Part shown: positions 10,581 to 20,868 of the stretch, one piece after another
How the letters are laid out: each line of letters begins with the position of its first letter
Position numbering within the stretch: the stretch's first letter is position 1
Origin: Kingdonia uniflora
Lineage: Eukaryota > Streptophyta > Magnoliopsida > Ranunculales > Circaeasteraceae
Assembly (NCBI GenBank): GCA_014058105.1
Contig: JACGCM010000357.1
Span: 1-64,000, forward strand
DNA: 64,000 nt
Direction of reading: 5' to 3'
Notes under the pieces: generated by a model
Seen by the model: only the letters and a program-made list of their open reading frames with translations
The model's database searches: none
What the model was told of the DNA's origin: nothing
Translations under genes and position numbers: made by a program

Positions 10581-10789
10581 TGAATCTAAAGCACTTCTTG
10601 ACGTCTGGGCAACGATTTGTCAGAGAGAAATAGTGGAAGGAGGAGAGAGGAGGGAGATCTGTATTGGACCCTTTACTTTCTTGATATTGAACTATGAGTC
10701 AACTCTTCTCGACTGGCTTTAACTTTGATATTTTTTCCTTCTCAAAACCCAACTCCAGGCTTTTGTTCAGAGATATTTTTTTATTGCAA

Positions 10790-11247
10790 GAGAAACAAGG
10801 TCACATTAAAGTATTAAAATATCCAAACTAACTGAGTTAGATGAGTAATCCATGCCACCGGGATACTAGCACTCTCAAAAGTTCGGGGGATATGTTTGCC
10901 AAGAGCAGCAAGCTCATGAGCAAGTCTGTTGCCATCCCCACTAACATAAAATAACAAACATCTACTACTATTACAAGTCTCCTTAACAAGCTGAAGAGTG
11001 GCTGAAGTTTTCCAAGAGGTGTCCTGGACAGTTTCTCTACGAAAATCGATGCAAATCTTGTGGTAAGCCACCAACACGAAATTATGAATTTCAAAAGTTC
11101 TGCTTTTGAAATGACATGTTGTTCAAGCTGTCTCAAGATCTTCCAGGGGTGGAAATTTCTAGAAGAAGTGTTAAAGTAAAAGGGGAAGCAAACCAAATTC
11201 TTCTATCCCAGTGACACTGGAAGATGGCATGTGTGATGGTGTCTGGG
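10790..11247 (-). mobile_element. LINE 3' part (zf-RVT and RNase H-like), interrupted
   Basis: On the minus strand a peptide with HAIFQCHWDRRIWF resembles the zf-RVT segment of plant LINE ORF2. Further on, RNLAHELAAL-type residues (NRLAHELAALGK, about 10865-10910) match the end of the RNase H-like RVT_3 domain. The element ends in an A-rich tail near 10790. Its upstream part continues beyond the solo LTR (12066-12206) and beyond the nested LTR element (20140-20560). Confidence 0.6.
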
Positions 11248-12060
11248 TGTCATGGCCCAGTCCGGGTCTGCCTCTACAGTGCCCGGAGCACAGCGAAATA
11301 AGGGACCGTGCGGCGTACACGCACGTGCCGTCGGCGTGTACCAGCCATCTTCACGGGCGCGGCGACGCCAGTGGAATATAACCCACGGATGCTAGAGCGA
11401 CATCCGAATAATCCTGGATACTCGTGAGGGGTCATCGAATATGTATTCGGAATAGACAACAACGCTGAAGGTTCCCTCAATAATCCATACATCGTAATCT
11501 CTCGTGACGCGCACGAGGTACGTAAAGCACACATGTTCGGTAGCGGATCAGGGTAGCTCAATATGCCGGGTTTCAGATATGGGACATGTATATCTCAAGG
11601 GGTGACGAGCCTGGACTAGTTAAAAAGTCCATTTATATGGTCGGTGCGTCTCGGATAGCCCGTGGGGCATAGCGGCGCCATATACAACCCTTTCTGGAAA
11701 AGTGACCCGCATTGCGAGACAATGTCCCCTAGCCTTCCCTGGGCTTAGGGGAACTCATGACTATCCCTTATAGATAGCCCATGAGCCGGGGTCCTTGATG
11801 ACCAAGCATTAAAACTTTTTTAGTCATGGGGAGGATTGGACCAAAGTTCCTCCTTAATATAGCTACTAAGTAAATAGTTAAATTTCCAAAGGAAACGTTA
11901 AAACTGGAGACGAAGCGTACTAGCCCTTTTCGCCCCCTTAACCGAATCCGTTTTCAATGAAACTTGGCGTACAACTATATTAGGATATAAAGAACATATA
12001 TCCGAGGTCAGAACTCAAAACGCTCAGGTGGATTTGGCCGGCGTTCGGTAGGCCGTCACA
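11248..12060. mobile_element. Solo LTR, GC-rich, inserted in the LINE
   Basis: The 813-bp segment starts TGTCATGGCCC and ends GGCCGTCACA. It is flanked by CTGGG (11243-11247) and CCGGG (12061-12065), a 5-bp duplication with one mismatch. It is clearly richer in GC than its surroundings. No primer site or internal domain adjoins it, which fits a solo LTR left by LTR-LTR recombination. The open frame at 11274-11561 lies inside it and is not taken as a gene. Confidence 0.65.
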
Positions 12061-12065
12061 CCGGG

Positions 12066-12206
12066 GCTGAATGGTAGATAGAGCAGAGATCATCCTGAAT
12101 AATTTGGTTCATCTTAAGGATAGTGCTACCCAAGGAGTGGCTGTTGTAATGATGCTGGAGAGTGTTGAATTTGATCTAACAGTAAAGATACCATTAGTTT
12201 TAGGTT
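12066..12206 (-). mobile_element. LINE segment between two later insertions
   Basis: This short piece lies between the solo LTR and the LTR element with ACCAT duplications. Removing both insertions makes it contiguous with the LINE parts on either side. No clean domain can be read in it. Confidence 0.4.
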
Positions 12207-12404
12207 ACCATAATCCACAATATGAATAAAGAAACCCTAAATAGAAGAAATAGTACGAAGAACACACAATTGGTGGGAAAATTCTCTTTTAGAGCTTCAA
12301 TTGCTTAATCAAAATCAATTACAATCGAATTCCCTTCAAACCCTAAGTCTCACTCTTAGAATTTGCATTGATCTAACCTCCCCCCTAGTATTCTTGCCTA
12401 GCCT

Positions 12405-13398
12405 TGAAACATTCATATTTAAAGTTTATTTTATTCCGTGTCTAGTTTAGATGTCAGCATTAACTCGTGATTACTCGTCGTCAGAGATTGCACCTTGAGC
12501 GACTACAACTGGACTGACACTGAACAGGTAAGTGGGATTCTAACTCCTTGTTATAAATATCAAGCCCTTTGTACTTTTACAGAGTATGAAAAAAAGTAAT
12601 AAGTATGTCTATTTAAGATAAACAAAACTTCTATTCGAATAGAAATGTTCCCATTTCTATTCGAATAGATTTTATTGTATTCGAATAAAATGCCCTAGGC
12701 TGATTTTTATTCGAATACATTCATTTGTTATTCGAATAGATTGGCTCAGCTTATTTTTTATTAGAATAAATTTCTTTTTATTCAAACAGAGAACGTGATT
12801 TTAGTTTTCCTATAAAAGATAATTTTCCTTTTCTCAGAACTCACCTCTTCCAAAACCTATTTTTTTGGAGCTTGATATTTAGAGAGAGAAGAGATTTCTT
12901 TGAGAGATTCAAGAGAGAATTAACAACTCGAATTTAAATCAATCATTGATCAAGAAACCTAAATCATAATTTGTAAAGATTGAACGATTAAAGCTTTAAA
13001 GTTTTGGTGCGTTATCCGAGGTGAGACGTTGCGAGAACGAAGAGGCGTTGCGAGAACGTGGAATTGATTACGAGAAGTTCAATTATAAGAGAGGTAACTA
13101 TGGAATGTGTTTATCGAGTCTGTAAGTAATTGAATACTTGTAATTTGATTTCTATAGTGGATTATTTAGTTGTCGGGTGATTCGACAGCGACTTGTGGGT
13201 TTTTCTCCTGAGAAAGGTTTCCCACAGGGTTAAAATTGCTTGGTCTTGCGGTTAATTTTATATTGCTTGCTTGACACTAGATAATTGAACCAATTTATTT
13301 TAGGTTAAGCGTAGACCATTAATTCAAAGGAATTCAGACCTATCGATTTAGACCTAATTTATTCAAAATCAACTAGTCTCAAGCGTCTAGAAATTTCA
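12405..13398 (+). repeat. 5' LTR of the Copia-type element
   Basis: 994 bp, TG...CA ends. At 12640-12790 it holds a cluster of CTATTCGAATAG-like palindromes, also present in the 3' LTR. Confidence 0.8.
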
Positions 13399-13400
13399 AT

Positions 13401-13412
13401 TGGTATCAGAGC
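13401..13412 (+). other. Copia primer binding site
   Basis: TGGTATCAGAGC, the standard complement of initiator tRNA-Met, two bases after the LTR. Confidence 0.85.
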
Positions 13413-13471
13413 TGTCACGCTTCGAGAATTATCAACCTGAGCGTGGATCCTTACTCGATTGCTTGAGATTA

Positions 13472-14500
13472 ATGGATTCTAGAAATTTTGGAGGTCCCAT
13501 AAATCGCCCGCCCCTCTTCGATGGTAAAGACTATCCTTATTGGAAAATCCAAATGATTGCATTCTTATAATCATTCGGAGAAGATGTCTGGATTGCTATT
13601 GAAGATGGATGGATACACCCTACCATGTTGAAAGGTTTAGGTGATGAAACTGAAGAGGTCCTTAAGCCTAAGAATAAGTGGTCTAAGGATGAAAAGGAAG
13701 CTGCTGGTTCCAATAATAAGGGTCGTAATGTTATTTTTATGGCTGTGAGCCCAAGTGAGTTTCGACACATATCTGCTTGTACCACTTCGAAAAAAGCTTG
13801 GGACATTTTAGTTCGAACTCATGAAGGCGATGATACAGTTAAGAAAAACAAATTGTAAATGCTCACCTCACAATTCGAGAATATTCGAATGGATGAGAAT
13901 GAACCATTTGATGAGTTCTATGCGAGACTAAGTGGCATTGTCAATACTAGTGCCGCATTAGGTGCAGCTTACTCGGATGCTCAAATTGTTTACAAAGTAC
14001 TAAGATCCCTTCTTAAGAGCTTTAGATCCAGATTCGATGTTATAGAGGAAACTCAGGATCTTAAGAAAATGAAAACAGGTACATTAGCTGGTAAATTGTG
14101 AACTTTTGAACTTGAGATGAAAATGAAAAATCCTGAGAAGAACAAGAATACTGCTTTTAAATGTTTATCTTATTCTTCTTCTTCTAGGGTACCAAAGAAG
14201 CTTATAACTCATATGATTATGGTAATGATGATGGGTTCGATATGGATTCACAGATTGCCTCTATAAGCAATCAGCTTAAAAATCTTGTGAAAAATTGTCC
14301 ATTTCAAAAACAAGGGCAATCGGTAAATTACAAATCGCGAACTCATGACCATCCTAAATTGAATAACCGGCAGACCCACCTTGACACTGACCCGAGTCAA
14401 GTTGAATGTTAGATGTGTCATAAGTTTGCTCATTATGCCCATAACTGTCCTAATAAGAAATCTAGAACCAATCACAGAGCTATGAATATCAGTGTTACTT
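13472..14500 (+). pseudogene. Copia gag remnant (DUF4219/UBN2-type, CCHC knuckle)
   Basis: The frame begins MDSRNFGGP and continues FDGKDYPYWKIQM, the typical N-terminus of plant Copia gag. A TAA interrupts it at 13568. Open blocks follow at 13625-13858 (KKAWDILVRTHEG) and 13859-14101 (FYARLSGIVN), each ending in a stop. A CCHC knuckle (C-x2-C-x4-H-x4-C, about 14404-14451) has a TAG between its first two Cys. The protein cannot be made intact. Confidence 0.7.
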
Positions 14501-14906
14501 GGGATGATAACGATGATGAGAATAATAACAATGAAAGTCATCCCGAAGTAGTTGATAATTAAAATTATTGTGCATATCCTGCTTTTATAAAATGTAGAAA
14601 TAATAACTTTGACATTTTTGAACTTGAAAATTCTGAAGAAATTTAGAGTAATCAAGAACAAAATGAGTTTGAGGATCTGAATCTTGAGGTCTTGTATGCT
14701 TAGACTCTCGCTAAGTGTATGAAACTCGGTAAACTTAACAAAGTCTTGAAAGACCAAGTTAATACACTTACGTGCAAACTTCAAGACAAAATTGAGAATA
14801 TAAGTCATAAGATAGAGGTACTTGAGAATGAGAAACAAGGCCTTCATGACAAAGTTGTGTTTTAAAAAGAAGAAGTTAATGATGCAAATGAGAAAATGAA
14901 ATCAAC

Positions 14907-15437
14907 TTGGATGAACTTCATTCGGCCAAACTTGATGTAGTTCCATCTCAGCAGAAACTTGAGAAGTTCTGTCATGGGGCCAAAAACATTGATAAAATAT
15001 TATGTATGGGAAAAACGGATAGTGACAAAAGAGGTCTAGGATATGAGGAACCTCTTCCTAATGCCAAGACTTCTCAAATTACAAAGTTTGTGAAAGCAAC
15101 TGCTTCTACTTTGGTGCCCAAACATAACATGATATCCACTACTCATAATCACTCTAAACGGTTATCTTACTCTCAGATTTATTATTGTGGATTTTGTGGT
15201 CGAAATGGTCATATTGTATCTTATTGTAGATTTGTTGGACCCTATCAAACATATGCTTGCCCTTTCAATGGATATAGATATAATTCTAATGTGATTTCTA
15301 CTAATATGAAAAAAGAGAATGTATCTAGATGGTTTGCACAGGAAACCTCAGCTCGAAGGATTCTTCGAAGTATTTGGGTACGAAAGGCTGATTTGGCACC
15401 ACATATATGGTGCAATGTTACTCAAATAAGGTACTAA
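14907..15437 (+). pseudogene. Copia gag/pol-junction remnant with a second zinc knuckle
   Basis: 176 codons. It contains LCMGKTDSDKRGLGY, a motif commonly found before the knuckle in plant Copia polyproteins, and a zinc knuckle YCGFCGRNGHIVSYC (C-x2-C-x4-H-x4-C). No protease or integrase follows. It is a relic of a larger polyprotein. Confidence 0.6.
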
Positions 15438-15838
15438 ATATCAATTGAGAATGGTTATCAGTATGCTTCATTGATTAGGTACGTTTTCTTACCCTGTCTC
15501 AGTTTGTTCTTAGTTTTTTTTGCTTCTTTTTAGGACAGTAGGGTACCGTTTTGATTTTATTTTGTACTTTGCACTTTGCACTTTAGGAGCTTTTGTATGT
15601 AGAATATTCTTGCTAGACTTGGATTTTGCTTGTGTGTTATATTCATTTATGGGATAATTATTTGGTAAAACGACATTTCACAATAGTCATTGATTCTATT
15701 GTTTAAACTAAAAGCTCATCGTGATTAGATCCATGTGAGGATAACTGTAGAGACTTCGTACCTAATGCTATGTGAGGATCTGACCTTTTTATAATCTTCG
15801 AGTGTTATTGCATAAATTCTTTCGAGATTCAGCATTTT

Positions 15839-16332
15839 CTTTTTCGATCTCATTTTTTATAATTAATTGTCGATGGTAACTTTAAGTTCAAGTTAGTCTA
15901 ATAGAACAATCTCTATACTTGATTTGAGACGGAAAAAATACTACGTGAGACCGAAGATATGATAATAAGCATTTTATTATTATACCTTTTTGGCCTTCGT
16001 CTGTGCTTACCCAAAAGTTTATTCGCTTGCAGCCCCTTGTGCCTTAAAATATGCCGCTCATTTTTCTACCCAAATCCTTTACTTTCTTTTTCGATCTCAT
16101 TTTTTATAATTAATTGTCGATGATAGTTTTAAGCTCAAGTTAGTCTAATTGAACAGTCTCTATACTTGATTTGAGACGAAAAAAATACTATGTGAGACCG
16201 AAGATATGATAATAGGCGTTTTATTATTACACCTTTTTGGTCTTCGTCTGTGCTTACCCAAAAGTTTATTCGCTTGCAGCCCCTTGTGCCTTAAAATATA
16301 CGGTTCATTTTTCTACCCAAATCCTTTACTAA
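15839..16332 (+). repeat. 247-bp tandem duplication inside the Copia element
   Basis: Two copies, 15839-16085 and 16086-16332, each beginning CTTTTTCGATCTC and ending CCCAAATCCTTTACT. They differ at about a dozen positions. The region is non-coding, between the gag remnant and the 3' LTR. Confidence 0.8.
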
Positions 16333-17577
16333 CCGTTTGTTATGAGACTTTTCAGTGAAAAAAGAAAAGAAAAAAAATGGAAGTAATTTTTGGGGGAAAG
16401 ATGAATACTGAGAATAGAGTTTGTATCCTCAATGTGGATTTAGTGGTGGAGATGGATATAAAGGGAGGTGGACTCAAAATGAAGGAGAAGTATGAGTAAT
16501 TGTTACTCACTAAAGAAAATAGTGAAAGAAGGCGAGCTCAAAATGAAGAAGGAGGGGATGAAGTGTTCTATTTCATGTGTATTTCATAAGATGGGGAGTT
16601 AGTGTAACTGTTAGTATCAGAATGCCAGCAAAACACCTAATCCGTCATGTCCCTTCCCTTGCCTTCATTATAACATTTTCAAGACCTGTTTGATCTTGAG
16701 TTTAATATAGTCAGTTTAGTGGAGATGAGAGATAGAGATTCTATGTTAGTTAACTTGACACCATCTATGACAATTAATTTTTTGTCTGTGAGATCTTTTA
16801 ATTTACAGTGCGCCATTTATTTGATGAAATTAAATTTTTTCTATTCACATACTCATATTCATATTTCACACAGAGTGTTTGCTAGTCAATTCTCAGTGAG
16901 TTTTGAGTATCCACCCTAGTGAGGCCTAAGTTGAAACAACTTTTCAATATAGTATTCTAACTGTGGCTGGATAATATGTTGAAAACTGGGTATCTCTTTG
17001 ACTATGCACACACACATACCAAGTAATTCATTTAGTGATTGTTTTATAACACATTGACAATGTCTTGGTCTTTATAGGATATTTTAGATTCATTATCTTT
17101 CTATCATGCCTTGTATTAGTGGGAGTGTTGTATTCTTTTGCTTACTTATTTCAGAGACACTCCCCATGTGTATTTTCCTTTTATTTCATTTTACGGGGGT
17201 TACCATTATTTTGAGGGGGAGATACATATTATTTTGTGGTATTGGTGTTTTAGTATTTTTCCTAACTACATTTTATTTTACTGGTTTGTTTCTTCTTTTA
17301 TCTGTTATTTTCCCTTTGTTCATCTGTACCAAAAAAGGGGAGAGATGATCCTGACAGGTAAGCCAAGTAAGTTATGTCTTTTTTTTTTTTCTGGATCTTT
17401 TATTTTATTTGAACGGTTAAATGATGTATCTTGTTTAGTGTGCAGGGATTCTAGAATATATGCTATAAGATGAAAGTGGAGCTTTGAGTATGGATGTTCA
17501 GTGATTGAGTCAGTCGATCGAGTTGTATTTTTTTTTGCAGGTCTTATTTTGACATGAAATGAACCAAAGGGGGAGAT

Positions 17578-18592
17578 TGAAACATCTATATTTAGAGTTT
17601 GTTTCATTCTGCGTCTAGTTTAGATGTCAACATTATCTCGCGGTTACTCGTTGTCAGAGATTGCACCTGGAGCGACTATAACTGGACTAACACTGAACAG
17701 GTAAATGGGTTTTTAACTCCTTGTTTTAAATATCAAGCCCTATGTAATTTTACAAAGTATGAAAAAAAGTAATAAGTATATCTTTTTAAGATAAACAGAA
17801 CTTCTATTCGAATAGATTCTTTTTATATTCGAATAGAACTGAGAACATTTATATTCGAATAGATTTTATTGTATTCGAATAAAATGCCCTAGGCTAATTT
17901 TTATTCGAATACATTCATTTGTTATTCGAATAGATTGGCTCAGTCTATTTTTTATTCGAATAGATTTCTTTTTATTCGAACAGAGAACGTGATTTCAGTT
18001 TTCCTATAAAAGATAATTTTTCTTTTCTCAGAACTCACCTCTTCCAAAACCAATTTTTTTAGAGTTTGATATTTAGTGAGAGAAGAGATTTCTTTGAGAG
18101 ATTCAAGAGAGAATTAATAACTCAAACTTAAATTAATCATTGATTAAGAAACCTAAATCATAATTTGTAAAGATTGAGCGATTCAAGATTTAAAGCTTTG
18201 GTGCGTTATCCGATGCGAGGCGTTGCGAGAACGAAGAAGCGTTGTGAGAACGTGAAATTGATTGTGAGGAGTTCAATTAGAAGAGAGGTAACCATGGGAT
18301 GTGCTTATCGAGTCTATAAGTAATTGAATACTTGTAATTTGATTTCTATAGTAGATTGTTTAGCTGTCGGGTGATTCGACAGCGACCTGTGGGTTTTTCT
18401 CTAGAGAAAGGTTTCCTACAGGGTTAAAATTACTTGGTCTTGTGGTTGATTTCATATTGCTTACTTGACACTAGATAATTGAACCAATTTGCTTTAGGTT
18501 AAGCGTAGACCATTAATTTAAAGGAATTCAGACCTATCAATTTAGACCTAATTTATTCAAAATTGACTAGCCTCAAGCGTCTAGGAATTTCA
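17578..18592 (+). repeat. 3' LTR of the Copia-type element
   Basis: 1015 bp. It follows the purine tract AAAGGGGGAGAT and carries the same TTCGAA palindrome cluster (17815-17985) as the 5' LTR. Confidence 0.8.
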
Positions 18593-18872
18593 AGTCTTGC
18601 GCCTTTTTATAAGAGTTACAAGTTCCTAGTTCCAATAGGACTTGCCTAACTTTGCCCCTTTTATAAGGGTTACAAGTTCTTAGTTACAATATGACTTACC
18701 TAGCCTTGCCCCTTTTATAAGGGTTACAAGTTCCTAGTTACAATAAGACTCCTACTGCTAAATTAGAGTAATACTCTAAATAGAAGTATGACACTAAATT
18801 AGTGATACTTCATAGATCCTCTTGGATCATGGCTCCCCTTTTAGGAACCTTGAGCTCCTGCTCAAGCTAGAA

Positions 18873-19316
18873 TTAAAGATGTGGGAACTTGGAATTCCCC
18901 GTATCATGAGTGTACCACTTCGATTTGTTGAGAAGCTTGCCCTTTCTACCGCTCCTGGTCGCAGTCACCCCCTTCTCTAGAATATCGTACTCCTTTAAAA
19001 GAGTTTCACGCTCAATCCATAGATTTTTAACCGATGGTAGTCGTGCGTCTTCTGTGAAGTCTTTATCTAGTAGAGATACGAATATATAATCGCTTCTAGA
19101 TCTGATAGTAGTCAATACTCCCTTAAAATCCATCGAAGTACTCTTCCAATGGTCATTAGGAACTGTTAATTGAAGATCTAGTCCCAACTTCTGATTGGAA
19201 GACTTCAGCTGGTACTCGCAATTCTTCCTCCATAGTAGCTTCTTGTGAATCACCCTAATCTTTAGACTTGTATCATACTCATGAGGTACAATCGGCTGAA
19301 TATGTATAACCTCCAA
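18873..19316 (-). CDS. Unrecognised ORF of the non-autonomous LTR element
   Basis: 147 codons, uninterrupted, in the internal region near the 3' LTR. The peptide is mixed basic and acidic (a WIERETLLKEYDILEK helix, then a basic RSGRKGKLLNK stretch) with no zinc knuckle and no protease or RT motif. It could be a captured host fragment or a divergent element-specific protein. I do not recognise it. Confidence 0.35.
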   Translation of the reverse strand: MEVIHIQPIVPHEYDTSLKIRVIHKKLLWRKNCEYQLKSSNQKLGLDLQLTVPNDHWKSTSMDFKGVLTTIRSRSDYIFVSLLDKDFTEDARLPSVKNLWIERETLLKEYDILEKGVTATRSGRKGKLLNKSKWYTHDTGNSKFPHL

Positions 19317-19375
19317 TAATGCGGAACTTACTAGTATTGGCCATCTACCAAAATAATTGTCATTTTTTTTGGCAT

Positions 19376-19597
19376 CTACAAATCCATGTAAAATGGTGAT
19401 GCAAATCTTAAAATCAATTTTATGATTTTTTTTCTAGGATTCGTTAACTTACCAACATCCGTGATTTTATCGAATTTGGCATTTTTGGAATCTCTAGATT
19501 CATCGTCTTCCCCCTCATTCTTTTTGCTCCATTTCTTCTCTTCACGATCATGTCGTCTCTTGGAAGTAAAAGCTTTTGAGATCTTGGCGGTAAACAT
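19376..19597 (-). CDS. Basic/acidic ORF near the primer site of the non-autonomous element
   Basis: 73 codons starting MFTAKISKAFTSKRRHD. A Lys/Arg-rich stretch is followed by an acidic one (EGEDDESRD). A similar arrangement occurs at 1780-1868 in the decayed family member, which suggests it belongs to the family. Function unknown. Confidence 0.35.
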   Translation of the reverse strand: MFTAKISKAFTSKRRHDREEKKWSKKNEGEDDESRDSKNAKFDKITDVGKLTNPRKKIIKLILRFASPFYMDL

Positions 19598-19696
19598 GAT
19601 GTTCTTATTCTTCTAATTAGATCTTTTCTTAGATTGCTTAAGTCGGTCGCATGTCGAGACCATAAACCATAATCTCCCAATGATGAATGGAACATC

Positions 19697-19708
19697 GCTC
19701 TGATACCA
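19697..19708 (-). other. Primer binding site of the non-autonomous LTR element
   Basis: Minus strand TGGTATCAGAGC, next to the 5' LTR at 19712-20134. Confidence 0.75.
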
Positions 19709-20139
19709 CTTAATTCACAATACGAATAAAGAAACCCTAAATAGAAGAAATAGTACGAAGAACACAAAATTGGTGGAAGAATACCCTTTTAGAGCTTCAA
19801 TTGCTTAATCGAAATCAATTACAATCGAATTCATCTCAAATCCTAAGTCTCTATCTTAGAATTTGCATTGATCTAACCTCCCCCTACTAATCTTGCCTAG
19901 CCTTGCCCCTTTTTATAAGGGTTACAAGTTCCTATTCCAATAGGACTTGCCTAGCCTTGTGTTTTTTATAAGGGTTACAAGTTCATAGTTACAATAAGAT
20001 TTGCCTAGCCTTGCCCCTTTTATAAAATTTATAAGTTCCTAGTTATAATAAGACTCCTACTGTTAAATTAGAGTAATACTCTAAATTGAAGTATGATACT
20101 AAATTAGTGATACTTCATAGATCCTCCTGGATCAACCAT

Positions 20140-20560
20140 CTGGGGATATCCTCTTACTGAAGGTTGATAGGAATGGCTAAGATGGCCTGAATTTTAGTGG
20201 GATGAAAAGTTGATTGAGCAGACAATAGTTCCAGTGGTCATTTTATATCAGGCCAGACACCCAAATAAGATTAGTTCAAGGTTTTAAAGGTTGAAAGATT
20301 GATAGATTTTCAATTAGGTCAGAATAAAGGATGAAAAGGTAGGGGGAGAGAGGGTCCCCTTGTCTTAAGCCTCTTTGAGGTTGGAAGAATCTGTAAGGCT
20401 TGCCCATTAAGCTTGATAGATTTCCTATAACCCCCCTAGCTTCACTCCTGGGTGCGACTCCTATGGATGAAAATAGATTTTTAAGAGACAAATAGATCTG
20501 CCCATCTGGTAAGACTCTTGTGGCTCAAGAAAAAAAATCTCATTCACTCTAGATTTTTCG
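20140..20560 (-). mobile_element. LINE reverse transcriptase segment
   Basis: The minus-strand frame at 20276-20491 includes [18 protein letters not shown], the hallmark finger and palm motif of LINE reverse transcriptases. Neighbouring frames are broken. It is the upstream part of the LINE whose 3' end lies near 10790. The two were separated by the solo LTR and the 7.9-kb nested element. Confidence 0.75.
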
Positions 20561-20868
20561 CATATTGTTCTATTGTTATGGTGTTAAATAGGTTGGTCCA
20601 AGCTTCTACCATCTCGATTGCTTTCCTGGTTGACTCTAAGGTTAAATAAATAATTGGAAGAGGTTGTGGCGCCAAATGAGTAATGAGAGTTAACATTGAA
20701 TCTCCTCTCTCATAACTTATGCATGTAAAAGAAAACTTGGAATTAAACATTACATAGTAGGTGAAAAATAGTTGCCAAAGCGTCCACATTTGATTGTCCA
20801 AGCTCAAAGTCTTGCAACGCTTAATAAGGCTTTAGAAAGTTCTATATAACAACAGCCAACAAGCTTTG

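Larger units (their letters stand above)
12405..18592 (+). mobile_element. Gag-only Copia-type retrotransposon
   Basis: The LTRs are 12405-13398 and 17578-18592, beginning TGAAACATC/TTC and ending TTTCA. They are flanked by AGCCT (12400-12404) and AGTCT (18593-18597), one mismatch. A tRNA-iMet primer site follows the 5' LTR, and the purine tract AAAGGGGGAGAT precedes the 3' LTR. Inside are Copia-type gag remnants with in-frame stops and a second CCHC protein. The 15440-17577 interval has no integrase, RT or RNase H. The LTRs differ at many positions, so the insertion is not recent. It is inserted in the 3' LTR of the 12212-20134 element. Confidence 0.8.
12212..20134 (-). mobile_element. Non-autonomous LTR element (TGATCC...GGATTA) split by a Copia insertion
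   Basis: The 5' LTR is 19712-20134. The 3' LTR is 12212-12404 plus 18598-18829. The whole element is flanked by ACCAT at 12207-12211 and 20135-20139, an exact 5-bp target duplication. The primer site (tRNA-iMet type) is at 19697-19708. The polypurine tract AAAAGGGGAGCCA on the minus strand abuts the 3' LTR at 18830-18842. The internal region is only about 880 bp and encodes two unrecognised peptides, with no gag, protease, RT or integrase signature. It must rely on another element for movement. It sits inside a LINE and carries the 12405-18592 Copia element inside its own 3' LTR. Confidence 0.75.

Noticed and set aside
11274..11561. 95-codon minus-strand frame
   Set aside because: It lies inside a GC-rich solo LTR, where long frames arise by composition; no domain is visible.
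14248..14847. 199-codon minus-strand frame
   Set aside because: Antisense to the Copia gag/knuckle region; hydrophobic, low-complexity and without a family match.
20544..20807. 87-codon minus-strand frame downstream of the kinase
   Set aside because: No LINE or host domain could be read; it is probably random or decayed LINE sequence.
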